Origin: Pseudomonas putida
Lineage (GTDB): Bacteria > Pseudomonadota > Gammaproteobacteria > Pseudomonadales > Pseudomonadaceae
Length of the DNA: 64,000 bases
NCBI RefSeq assembly: GCF_030159595.1
Contig: NZ_BSKJ01000002.1
Location: 303,881-367,880 of the forward strand
Direction: 5' to 3'
Positions 36,602 to 49,015 of this stretch are shown piece after piece. Each line of letters starts with the position of its first letter. Positions within the stretch are counted from its first letter, which is position 1. The notes beneath the pieces are model-generated. The model did not search any database and was not told the origin of the DNA. It worked only from the letters and a program-made list of their open reading frames with translations. A program made the position numbers and the translations under genes.

Positions 36602-37594
36602 ATGAACCTCCGTGCGCAATCGATCCCCGAGCAACGCGAAGCATTGGCCGCCCTGTGCAAAGCCAGTGGCGACGCGCTGCGCCTGAACGTATTGCGCGCA
36701 CTGGCCAACGACTCGTTCGGCGTGCTGGAGCTGGCGCAGATCTTCGACATCGGCCAGTCGGGCATGAGCCACCACCTGAAGGTGCTGGCCCAGGCCGAGC
36801 TGGTGGCAACCCGCCGCGAAGGCAACGCCATCTTCTATCGCCGCGCCCTGCCCGACGGCCTGCGCCTGGGGGGGCGGCTGCATGCGGCGCTACTCGAAGA
36901 AGTCGACGACTTGGCCCTGCCGCCCGATGTGCAGGCGCGGGTCGCCCAGGTGCAGCAGCGCCGCGCGGCCACCAGCCAGGACTTCTTCCAGCGCGTGGAA
37001 GAGAAGTTTCGCGCCCAGCAAGACCTGATCGCCGGCCTGCCGCAGTACCGCGAAAGCCTGCTGGCGCTGCTCGACAAACTGCATTTCGACCCGGCCGCCA
37101 GCGCCCTGGAGGTCGGCCCCGGTGACGGCGGCTTCCTCCCCGACCTGGCCCGGCGCTTCGCCCAGGTCACCGCCCTGGACAACAGCCCGACCATGCTCGA
37201 ACTGGCGCGCCAGGTGTGCCAGCGCGAAGGGCTTCACAACGTCAACCTGCAGTTGGCCGATGCACTGGGTGCAACGGATGTGGCCGCCGACTGCGTTGTG
37301 CTGAACATGGTGTTGCACCATTTCAGCGACCCGGCCCTGGCCTTGCGCCAGCTGGCCAAACGGGTAAAGGCAGGCGGCAGCCTGCTGGTCACCGAACTGT
37401 GCAGCCATGACCAGGGGTGGGCGCGCGAAGCCTGCGGCGACCTGTGGCTTGGCTTCGAACAGGACGACCTGGCCCGCTGGGCCAACGCTGCCGGGCTGGC
37501 CCACGGGGACAGCCTGTATGTGGGCTTGCGTAACGGTTTCCAGATCCAGGTCCGCCATTTCCAGCGGACAGCTGGCGACATACACCATCGGTAA
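36602..37594 (+). CDS. ArsR-type regulator with SAM-methyltransferase-like domain, SahR type
   Basis: 330 residues. Residues 15-95 are an ArsR winged helix (SFGVLELAQIFDIGQSGMSHHLKVLAQAELV). The helix that binds metal in ArsR/SmtB sensors has no cysteines here. Residues 145-310 are a class I methyltransferase fold (ALEVGPGDGGFLPDLARRF, VTALDNSPTML, VVLNMVLHHFSDPALAL). This architecture immediately before metK matches SahR, described in Proteobacteria as an S-adenosylhomocysteine-responsive repressor of methionine-cycle genes. The methyltransferase domain is then the ligand sensor. It is probably autoregulated through the adjacent dyad, and metK follows after 18 bases. Confidence 0.82.
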   Translation: MNLRAQSIPEQREALAALCKASGDALRLNVLRALANDSFGVLELAQIFDIGQSGMSHHLKVLAQAELVATRREGNAIFYRRALPDGLRLGGRLHAALLEEVDDLALPPDVQARVAQVQQRRAATSQDFFQRVEEKFRAQQDLIAGLPQYRESLLALLDKLHFDPAASALEVGPGDGGFLPDLARRFAQVTALDNSPTMLELARQVCQREGLHNVNLQLADALGATDVAADCVVLNMVLHHFSDPALALRQLAKRVKAGGSLLVTELCSHDQGWAREACGDLWLGFEQDDLARWANAAGLAHGDSLYVGLRNGFQIQVRHFQRTAGDIHHR

Positions 37595-37612
37595 ATTTCA
37601 GGAACCTTCGAG

Positions 37613-40649
<3,037 letters not shown>

Positions 40650-40781
40650 TTTTTTACCAAATAGCGCGTAGGAAAAACCCGAGATTCAACGGGAAAACCT
40701 CACCAAGGGTTTCTAAATGGGCAAAACCAAGGCAGGATTTCCACCAACTTTTGCTGCCCCGCCCCGTCCAGGAGGCTTTTC

Positions 40782-41174
40782 ATGAAACGTATTTCGACCC
40801 TTTTGCTGCTCGCATCACTTGGCTTGGCTGCGGGCGCTGCCCAGGCTGCCGCGCCGGATGCCGGCCTGACCGGTTGCGCCGCCAAGCGCAGTGCCATCGA
40901 AAACCAGCTGAAGATTGCCCGTGACCACGGCAACAACGACCAGGTGGCAGGGCTGGAAGAAGCGCTGCGCGGGGTGGACAACTGCACCGACGCCAGCCTG
41001 CGCAAGGAACGTGAGCAGAAGGTGCTCGATGCCCGCCATGAAGTGGCGCAGCGGGAAAAAGACTTGAAGAAGGCCGAGAAGAAAGGCGACGCCGAGAAGA
41101 TCAACAAGCGCAAGGACAAGCTGGCCGAGTCGCGTAAAGAGCTGCAGGAAGCAGTCGACGACCTCGACCGCTGA
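40782..41174 (+). CDS. Periplasmic DUF1090 protein (YqjC-like)
   Basis: 130 residues with a signal peptide (MKRISTLLLLASLGLAAGAAQA). The mature part has two cysteines (TGCAAKRSAIENQL, VDNCTDAS) and a long charged helix rich in Lys, Glu and Arg to the C-terminus, probably coiled coil. This matches DUF1090/YqjC, function unknown. CAGGAGGCTTTTC precedes the start. Confidence 0.85.
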   Translation: MKRISTLLLLASLGLAAGAAQAAAPDAGLTGCAAKRSAIENQLKIARDHGNNDQVAGLEEALRGVDNCTDASLRKEREQKVLDARHEVAQREKDLKKAEKKGDAEKINKRKDKLAESRKELQEAVDDLDR

Positions 41175-41228
41175 CAGCGATTCGCGTTGTATTTACTGGC
41201 TTGCCGGCGATGAGGCCACTGCAGGCTA

Positions 41229-41675
41229 TCAATGATTACGAAACTCGGTATGACAGGCCTTGCACGCCGCTTCGACCTTGTCCATTGGCGCCTTCAACTG
41301 CGCGGCGTCCAGCGTCGGGCTGCGCGTTACGCCGACCAGTTCGCCGGTAACGCCCTCCAGCTGTCGGGCCAGGTCATGAAAGCGCGCTTGGCGCTCCCAT
41401 ACCTCGGCCCGGGCGGCGCTGTCGCCGCCATCGCGTACCTGCGGAAAGTGCTGCCAGGGTTGGTGCGAGAGGTTGTCCAGCTTCAGCGCACCGTCGGCAA
41501 ATTTCACCCCGTCGAACGGCAACCGGCCACGCAGCATGCCGCCCAGGTCTTCGCTGGTCTTGAGCATGTCCTTGAAAATTACCTTGCGCTTACCCAGTGG
41601 CGAGTTCGGGTCAACCCGGTCACAACCACTCAGGGCCAGGGCTGCCAGCAGAACAACGGTCAATCGCTTCAACAT
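41229..41675 (-). CDS. Cytochrome c' type lipoprotein
   Basis: 148 residues. MLKRLTVVLLAALALSGCDR has the lipobox LSGC. The C-terminus has AACKACHTEFRNH, a single CxxCH heme site at the end of a four-helix bundle, the class II cytochrome c (cytochrome c') pattern. It is probably a membrane-anchored periplasmic electron carrier or gas-binding protein. ATG 41675 is chosen over a GTG three codons further out. It is convergent with the DUF1090 gene. Confidence 0.8.
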   Translation of the reverse strand: MLKRLTVVLLAALALSGCDRVDPNSPLGKRKVIFKDMLKTSEDLGGMLRGRLPFDGVKFADGALKLDNLSHQPWQHFPQVRDGGDSAARAEVWERQARFHDLARQLEGVTGELVGVTRSPTLDAAQLKAPMDKVEAACKACHTEFRNH

Positions 41676-41794
41676 CACGCTCACTTCGGCCTACGCAAAT
41701 GGGCGGCCAGTATCGCTGCCCAGGGGCCAAACACCAATAGCCACATAAAAAACAGGGGCGAATATTCATGTTCGCCCATGACAGGAATGCACAC

Positions 41795-42946
41795 ATGAAA
41801 TCTGCCCTGCGCCACCTGGCCTGGACACTCCCGGTGCTGGCTTTGCTGGCCGGCTGCAATGGCGGCGAGAACGCCAAGCCCGAGCCCCACGCCATCGCCA
41901 CCTACGCCCCGGCCACGTTTAAAGACCTGCCCGCAGTCAGCGATGAAGACCTGCTGGCCGGCTTCTACGCCTGGCGCAGCGGCTGCGAGAAGCTCAAGCG
42001 CGACCCGGTATGGGCCGCCACCTGCGAAGCGGCCGGCAGCGCCACGGCAAGTGCTGCCCAGGTGCGTACCTTCCTTGAGCAGAACCTGCAGGTGTACGGC
42101 CTGCGCTCCGCCGAGAACAATGCCAACGGCCTGATCACCGGCTACTACGAGCCGGTCTACCCTGGCAGCCTGAGCCAGTCGGCGACCAATCATGTGGCGG
42201 TTTACGGTCCCCCTGAAGACATGATCGTTGTCGACCTGGCCAGCGTGTACCCCGAACTGAAGGGCAAACGCCTGCGCGGCCGCCTCGATGGCCGGGTGCT
42301 CAAGCCTTACGACACCGCCGAAGTGATCAACCGTGACGGCGTCAAGGCGCCGGTGCTGGCCTGGCTGACCGATCCGATGGACCTGCAGTTCCTGCAGATC
42401 CAGGGTTCTGGCCGGGTACAGCTGGAAGATGGCCGGCAACTGCGCCTGGGCTACGCCGACCAGAACGGCCACCCTTACCGGCCAATCGGCCGCTGGCTGG
42501 TTGAACAGGGCCAGCTGAAGAAAGAAGAGGTGAGCATGGGCGCCATTCATGCCTGGGCCCAGGCCAACCCGCAGCGCGTGCCGGAACTGCTGGCCAGCAA
42601 TCCCAGCTATGTGTTCTTCAGCACCCGCCCGGACAGCAACGAAGGCCCGCGTGGGTCGCTGAACGTGCCGCTGACTGCCGGCTACAGCGTAGCCATCGAC
42701 CGTAAGGTGATTCCGCTGGGCAGCCTGCTGTGGCTGTCCACGACTCGCCCGGACGGCTCGCCGGTGGTGCGCCCGGTAGGCGCACAGGACACCGGTGGGG
42801 CAATCGCTGGCGAGGTGCGTGCGGACCTGTTCTGGGGGACCGGGCCGCAAGCCGGCGAACTGGCCGGCAACATGAAGCAACAGGGGCAGATCTGGATGCT
42901 GTGGCCCAAGGGCCAACCACTGCCCGAAGTTCCTAAGGTTCCCTGA
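41795..42946 (+). CDS. mltA: Membrane-bound lytic murein transglycosylase A
   Basis: 383 residues with lipobox LLAGC at about residue 21. MltA features are ITGYYEPVYPGS, WLTDPMDLQFLQIQGSGRVQ, QNGHPYRPIGRWLV and the 3D-domain AQDTGGAIAGEVRADLFWG holding the catalytic aspartate. It cleaves peptidoglycan from the inner face of the outer membrane. GACAGGAATGCACAC precedes the start. Confidence 0.93.
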   Translation: MKSALRHLAWTLPVLALLAGCNGGENAKPEPHAIATYAPATFKDLPAVSDEDLLAGFYAWRSGCEKLKRDPVWAATCEAAGSATASAAQVRTFLEQNLQVYGLRSAENNANGLITGYYEPVYPGSLSQSATNHVAVYGPPEDMIVVDLASVYPELKGKRLRGRLDGRVLKPYDTAEVINRDGVKAPVLAWLTDPMDLQFLQIQGSGRVQLEDGRQLRLGYADQNGHPYRPIGRWLVEQGQLKKEEVSMGAIHAWAQANPQRVPELLASNPSYVFFSTRPDSNEGPRGSLNVPLTAGYSVAIDRKVIPLGSLLWLSTTRPDGSPVVRPVGAQDTGGAIAGEVRADLFWGTGPQAGELAGNMKQQGQIWMLWPKGQPLPEVPKVP

Positions 42947-42958
42947 CGATACGCTAAA

Positions 42959-43050
42959 CCTGTGGGAGCGGCGGGTTGACCCGCGAAGAAGACCACTCGG
43001 TGCATGGCACCGGCTTCGCCGGTGTTCGCGGCTAAAGCCGCTCCACAGGG
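42959..43050. repeat. REP pair, mixed subtype
   Basis: TGTGGGAGCGGCGGGTTGACCCGCG on the left (in two parts, TGTGGGAGCGGCGGG and TTGACCCGCG) and GTTCGCGGCTAAAGCCGCTC on the right: two different REP subtypes facing each other between convergent mltA and the MAPEG gene. Confidence 0.8.
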
Positions 43051-43063
43051 ACCGCACTCGGTT

Positions 43064-43450
43064 TCAGATGGAAACCACGAAGAACGACACGATCAGCGCC
43101 AACCCGGCAAACCACACCAGCGACCGCAAGGCAGCCCAATCGGCCAGGTAGCAGATGATGAAAAGCAAGCGGCTGGTGATGTACATCACCCCCAGCACAT
43201 CCTGCGTCACCTGCTCGGCATTGCCGACGATGTCCGCCACCAGCACCGCTGCGGCGAACGCCGGGAATGCCTCGTAGCCATTCTGCTGCGCAGCGTGTGC
43301 ACGCCGCGGCAAGCCCGACAAGGTATCGAGGAAGGCCCGCGGATCATGATTGTCCTTGAGGCCAAAGCGGCCACTGCTCACCTTGGCGATCAAGGCACAC
43401 AGCGGGTTCAACAGCAGCGCGATCAGGATGCACCACAGGGCAACGGTCAT
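43064..43450 (-). CDS. MAPEG-family membrane protein
   Basis: 128 residues with four hydrophobic segments. RAFLDTLSGLPRRAHAAQQN-like region (GLPRRAHAAQQNGYEAFPAF) carries the glutathione-type RxxxAxxN...E pattern typical of MAPEG proteins. It may act on lipid peroxides or glutathione; the bacterial members are mostly uncharacterised. It lies 27 bases downstream of the DMT gene. Confidence 0.85.
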   Translation of the reverse strand: MTVALWCILIALLLNPLCALIAKVSSGRFGLKDNHDPRAFLDTLSGLPRRAHAAQQNGYEAFPAFAAAVLVADIVGNAEQVTQDVLGVMYITSRLLFIICYLADWAALRSLVWFAGLALIVSFFVVSI

Positions 43451-43477
43451 GCTCAGGACTCCTTGTTCGAAAATGGG

Positions 43478-44311
43478 TTAGAGCTTCATCACCAGCATGC
43501 CTGCCAGCACCAGCCCGCAAGCTAGGAGTCTCGGGCCGCCAAAAGGTTCTTTGAGGTAGCGCATGCCGAACAGCACCACCAGAATCACGCTCAATTCCCG
43601 CAGTGCCGCCGCCTCGGCCACCGACCCCAGGTGCATGGCCCACAACACCAAGGCATAGCTGAACAATACGCAAAAACCGACCGCCAACCCCAGCCGCCAT
43701 TGCGTTCGCCAGAACAGGACGAACGGGGCTCGCCGCGCCACGCTGGCCAGCAGCGGAAATTGCCAGGCGCTGAGCAGCGTCAGCCACACCAGGTAATCCC
43801 AAGGTTTGCCCCACAAGCGCACTGCCTGGCCGTCGAACCAGGTGTAACAGCCGATGCACAAGCCGATCAGGGCAACCACTGGCAGCATCGACCAGGGCAA
43901 CCGGTCGCCGCCACCACCCTGCCACAGCAGGCAGGCCATGCCACACGGGATCAGCAGGATACCAATGATCTGCTGCTGGCTCAGCGACTCGCCGGCAAAG
44001 GCCAGGGTCAGCCCCAGCACCACCAGCGGTGACAGCCCGCGCATCAGAGGATAGACCAGCCCCAGGTCGCCCACGCGGTACGCCTGGATCAGCAGGTAGC
44101 GGTACAGCTGCTCGGCAAACGCCGAGGCTATCAACCAGGGCCATATTTCAACCGGCGGCACATCGACGAAGGCCACAGCCAGCACCGCGAACACCAGTGC
44201 CACCGTGTCCATGCTGGCGATCACCAGCAAGCGCTCGCCGCTGAACTTGATCAGGGTATTCCAGGTCGCATGCAGCAGGGCGGCGACCAGCACCAGGGAT
44301 GTTGCCAACAC
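43478..44311 (-). CDS. DMT/EamA-family transporter
   Basis: 277 residues with about nine or ten hydrophobic segments and repeated EamA-type ends (YPLMRGLSPLVVLGL; VAEAAALRELSVILVVLFGM). The start is GTG at 44311 behind AGAAGG, closely spaced. It may be cotranscribed with the MAPEG gene. The substrate is unknown. Confidence 0.8.
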   Translation of the reverse strand: MLATSLVLVAALLHATWNTLIKFSGERLLVIASMDTVALVFAVLAVAFVDVPPVEIWPWLIASAFAEQLYRYLLIQAYRVGDLGLVYPLMRGLSPLVVLGLTLAFAGESLSQQQIIGILLIPCGMACLLWQGGGGDRLPWSMLPVVALIGLCIGCYTWFDGQAVRLWGKPWDYLVWLTLLSAWQFPLLASVARRAPFVLFWRTQWRLGLAVGFCVLFSYALVLWAMHLGSVAEAAALRELSVILVVLFGMRYLKEPFGGPRLLACGLVLAGMLVMKL

Positions 44312-44503
44312 GCCTTCTTATCCTTGTAAGATTTTTCCAAGGGTTGAATATATAGCTTTCCAAGGGGCCGCTGCGCGCCCCTGGCGGGGAACGATTTGGA
44401 CTATTCCGGTCAAACCCTGTGTCCCGAACCCCGCGCCAGGTCATCAAAGAACTGCCCGAGCCATTCGGGTAACGACTTGGAAGCCACTGTTACAGGATTC
44501 GGG

Positions 44504-45739
44504 ATGCTTGAATTAGTTGCCGCGTTTATCTGCCTCACCACCCTCCTTACCTACGTCAATTACCGCTTCATCGGCCTGCCCCCCGCCATCGGCGTCATGG
44601 TCACGGCATTGCTGTTCTCCCTGATGCTGCAGGGCCTGAGCCTGATCGGCTTCCCTGGCCTGGAAGAACGCGTCGAAGGCTTGATGAACCAGATCGACTT
44701 CAACGACCTGCTGATGCACTGGATGCTGGCCTTCCTGCTGTTTGCCGGCGCACTGCACGTCAACCTCAGCGACCTGCGCAGCTACCGCTGGCCCATCGGC
44801 CTGCTGGCGACATTGGGCGTGCTGATCGCCACCGTGGTCATCGGCTACTTGTCGCACTGGGTATTCGCCCTGTTCGGCTGGCAGGTGCCGTTGATCTACT
44901 GCTTGCTGTTCGGTGCACTGATCTCGCCCACCGACCCGATTGCCGTGCTGGGCGCGCTGCGTACTGCCAATGCGTCCAAACCGCTTAAAACCACCATCGT
45001 CGGCGAATCGCTGTTCAACGATGGCACTGCGGTTGTGGTGTTCACCGTGCTGCTGGGCATCATCCAGCTGGGCGAAACGCCGAGCATGACCGACACCGCG
45101 ATACTGTTCGCCCGGGAGGCCATCGGCGGTGTGGTGTTCGGCGGCCTGATCGGCTACGCCACCTACCGTATGATCAAGAGCGTCGAGCAGTACCAGGTCG
45201 AGGTCATGCTGACCCTGGCGCTGGTCATCGGTGGTTCGGCGATGTGCTACGAACTGCACGTCTCGGCACCGATTGCCATGGTGGTGGCCGGCCTGATCAT
45301 CGGCAACCTGGGACGCAACCTGGCGATGAACGACATGACCCGTCGCTACATGGACGGTTTCTGGGAGTTGATCGATGACATGCTCAACGCCTTGTTGTTC
45401 GCGCTGATCGGCCTGGAGCTGTTGCTGCTGCCGTTCAACTGGATGCACCTGGCAGCTGGCGGTGTGCTGGCGCTGGCGGTGCTGCTGTCGAGGCTGCTGA
45501 CCGTGGCCCCGGCCATCGTGTTGCTGCGCCGCTGGCGGCCGGTACCGAAAGGCACGGTGCGGGTGCTGACCTGGGGTGGCCTGCGTGGCGGGGTGTCGGT
45601 GGCCCTGGCGCTGTCGTTGCCACTGGGCGAGGAGCGGGATCTGCTGCTGTCGATCACCTACATCGTGGTGTTGTCGTCGATCCTGGTGCAGGGCTTGAGC
45701 ATCGGCCGGGTGGTGCGCAAGGTCAGCGCCCAACCTTGA
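44504..45739 (+). CDS. CPA1-family sodium/proton antiporter
   Basis: 411 residues with about 12 membrane segments. Motifs are GALISPTDPIAVLGAL and VGESLFNDGTAVVVFTVLLG, the ND-containing ion site of CPA1 antiporters (NhaP/YjcE type), and LTWGGLRGGVSVALALSLP near the end. It exchanges Na+ or K+ for H+ across the inner membrane. ATG 44504 follows CAGGATTCGGG. Confidence 0.9.
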   Translation: MLELVAAFICLTTLLTYVNYRFIGLPPAIGVMVTALLFSLMLQGLSLIGFPGLEERVEGLMNQIDFNDLLMHWMLAFLLFAGALHVNLSDLRSYRWPIGLLATLGVLIATVVIGYLSHWVFALFGWQVPLIYCLLFGALISPTDPIAVLGALRTANASKPLKTTIVGESLFNDGTAVVVFTVLLGIIQLGETPSMTDTAILFAREAIGGVVFGGLIGYATYRMIKSVEQYQVEVMLTLALVIGGSAMCYELHVSAPIAMVVAGLIIGNLGRNLAMNDMTRRYMDGFWELIDDMLNALLFALIGLELLLLPFNWMHLAAGGVLALAVLLSRLLTVAPAIVLLRRWRPVPKGTVRVLTWGGLRGGVSVALALSLPLGEERDLLLSITYIVVLSSILVQGLSIGRVVRKVSAQP

Positions 45740-45747
45740 TTACATGT

Positions 45748-45850
45748 GCCGGCCTCTTCGCGGGTAAACCCGCTCCCACAGGTTATTCACTGCCTGGAAG
45801 GTAGCGAAAATCCTGTGGGAGCGGGTTTACCAGCGAAGAGGCCGGCACTG
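45748..45850. repeat. REP/BIME pair
   Basis: Facing units CCTCTTCGCGGGTAAACCCG and TGTGGGAGCGGGTTTACCAG between the convergent antiporter and thioesterase genes. The right unit has one mismatch (ACCAGCG instead of ACCCGCG). Confidence 0.92.
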
Positions 45851-45861
45851 AAAACCTGGAT

Positions 45862-46263
45862 CTACTCTACTGCACTGTCCGGGAACTGGTCCTGGATGTA
45901 CTTGATCTCGGTACGCCCATGCGGCGCCGGCAGGCCGTCTTCACCCAGGTTGACGAAGACCATCTTGTCGACCGTGAGGATGGCCTTGCGGCTGATCTTG
46001 TTGCGCACTTCGCACTTGAGGGTGATCGAGGTACGGCCGAACTCGGTGGCGGTGATGCCCAGTTCGATGATGTCGCCCTGGCGCGAAGCACTGACGAAGT
46101 TGATTTCCGATATGTACTTGGTCACGACGCGCTGGTTGCCCAGCTGGACGATGGCATAGATGGCGGCCTCTTCGTCGATCCAGCGCAACAGGCTGCCACC
46201 GAACAGGGTGCCATTGGGGTTGAGGTCTTCGGGTTTAACCCACTTGCGGGTGTGAAAGTTCAT
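45862..46263 (-). CDS. Acyl-CoA thioesterase, YciA-like hotdog protein
   Basis: 133 residues of the hotdog fold: NPNGTLFGGSLLRWIDEEAA (catalytic Asp and helix), VVTKYISEINFVSASRQGDI, GRTSITLKCEVRNK. The length and the motifs fit the YciA/YkhA acyl-CoA thioesterases. The chain-length preference is unknown. Confidence 0.88.
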   Translation of the reverse strand: MNFHTRKWVKPEDLNPNGTLFGGSLLRWIDEEAAIYAIVQLGNQRVVTKYISEINFVSASRQGDIIELGITATEFGRTSITLKCEVRNKISRKAILTVDKMVFVNLGEDGLPAPHGRTEIKYIQDQFPDSAVE

Positions 46264-46366
46264 CTGTACTCCTGACCTGCTTGGCTAACGTAGAGCAATG
46301 ATGGCAGAGCCGCCGCCCTCGCTCCATTGAACATCGACTATCGTCGCGATTAATCGACAGAAAACC

Positions 46367-46395
46367 TTGGGCAACCTGGCAGGGGCAGCTATAAT
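46367..46395 (+). promoter_or_regulatory. Sigma-70 promoter of ahcY
   Basis: TTGGGC (46367-46372), 17 bases, TATAAT (46390-46395). Transcription would begin near 46402, about 40 bases before the riboswitch. Confidence 0.75.
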
Positions 46396-46442
46396 CTGCG
46401 CCGCTTCACATGGTTGCCCACAGCGGTGCCATGCCCGCCACC

Positions 46443-47968
<1,526 letters not shown>

Positions 47969-48001
47969 GTAGTCGCAGGCAACGCTTCGCAACGATGCCC
48001 A

Positions 48002-48032
48002 AGCCAGGCCGGCCCACACCGTCCTGGCTTTT
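48002..48032 (+). terminator. Terminator or attenuator between ahcY and metF
   Basis: AGCCAGG (48002-48008), 14-base loop, CCTGGCT (48023-48029), then TTTTA. It is followed at once by a second hairpin (48037-48062) before metF, so it may attenuate and not fully end transcription. Confidence 0.6.
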
Positions 48033-48036
48033 ACTT

Positions 48037-48062
48037 GCAGCCTGCCGTTTGAAGCAGGCTGC
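48037..48062 (+). other. Hairpin just upstream of metF
   Basis: GCAGCCTGC (48037-48045), loop, GCAGGCTGC (48054-48062): nine perfect pairs ending two bases before the GAGGAACGAG ribosome binding site of metF. Confidence 0.55.
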
Positions 48063-48076
48063 TTGAGGAACGAGTA

Positions 48077-48922
48077 ATGTCACAAGAACGCCGCTACAGC
48101 TTCGAGTTCTTCCCGACCAAGACAGACGCAGGCCACGAAAAGCTGATGGGCGTCGCCCGCCAGCTGGCCACCTACAACCCGGACTTCTTCTCCTGCACCT
48201 ACGGTGCCGGTGGCTCGACCCGCGACCGCACGCTGAACACCGTGCTGCAGCTGGAAAGCGAAGTGAAGGTGCCTGCCGCGCCGCACCTGTCGTGCGTGGG
48301 CGACACCAAGGCCGACCTGCGTGCGCTGCTGGCCGAGTACAAGGCCGCCGGCATCAAGCGCATCGTCGCCCTGCGTGGCGACCTGCCTTCGGGCATGGGC
48401 ATGGCCAGTGGCGAGCTGCGCTATGCCAGCGACCTGGTCGAGTTCATCCGCCAGGAAACCGCTGATCACTTCCACCTGGAAGTGGCCGCCTACCCGGAAA
48501 TGCACCCGCAGGCGCGCAACTTCGAGGCTGACCTGGCCAACTTCGTGCACAAGGTCAAGGCCGGTGCCGACAGCGCCATCACCCAGTACTTCTTCAACGC
48601 CGACAGCTACTTCTACTTCGTCGAGCGCGCACAGAAGCTGGGCGTGGACATCCCGGTGGTGCCTGGCATCATGCCAATCACCAACTACAGCAAATTGGCA
48701 CGTTTCTCCGACGCCTGTGGCGCCGAGATCCCGCGCTGGATCCGCAAGCAGCTTGAAGCCTATGCCGACGATACCGCCAGCATCCAGGCCTTCGGCGAAG
48801 AAGTGATCACCCGCATGTGCGAACAGCTGCTGCAAGGCGGCGCACCGGGCCTGCACTTCTACACCCTGAACCAGGCCGAACCGAGCCTGGCGATCTGGAA
48901 TAACCTCAAGCTGCCGCGCTGA
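48077..48922 (+). CDS. metF: 5,10-methylenetetrahydrofolate reductase
   Basis: 281 residues. RRYSFEFFPTKTDAGHEKL starts the TIM barrel; CTYGAGGSTRDRTL, ALRGDLPSGMG and FEADLANFVHKVKAGADSAI (as FVHKVKAGADSAITQYFF) are family motifs for folate and FAD binding. It makes 5-methyl-THF for methionine synthesis, so with ahcY it closes the methyl cycle. GAGGAACGAGTA precedes the start. Confidence 0.97.
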   Translation: MSQERRYSFEFFPTKTDAGHEKLMGVARQLATYNPDFFSCTYGAGGSTRDRTLNTVLQLESEVKVPAAPHLSCVGDTKADLRALLAEYKAAGIKRIVALRGDLPSGMGMASGELRYASDLVEFIRQETADHFHLEVAAYPEMHPQARNFEADLANFVHKVKAGADSAITQYFFNADSYFYFVERAQKLGVDIPVVPGIMPITNYSKLARFSDACGAEIPRWIRKQLEAYADDTASIQAFGEEVITRMCEQLLQGGAPGLHFYTLNQAEPSLAIWNNLKLPR

Positions 48923-48955
48923 AATCTTTTGGCAAAGTCTGCTTAAGAAATGATT

Positions 48956-48983
48956 AAGGCTTTGGTCATAGACTAAAGCCTTA
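48956..48983 (+). terminator. Terminator of metF
   Basis: AAGGCTTTGGTC, ATA, GACTAAAGCCTT, then ATTCATTT: a 12-pair stem with one G-U. The T tract is interrupted. Confidence 0.7.
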
Positions 48984-49015
48984 TTCATTTACGGGTTACA
49001 CAGGTCTCGCCTGCC

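Noticed and set aside
46325..46358. Imperfect palindromes (TATCGTCGCGATTA, CGATTAATCG) upstream of the ahcY promoter
   Set aside because: They do not match the dyad upstream of the metK regulator and are too short to call an operator.
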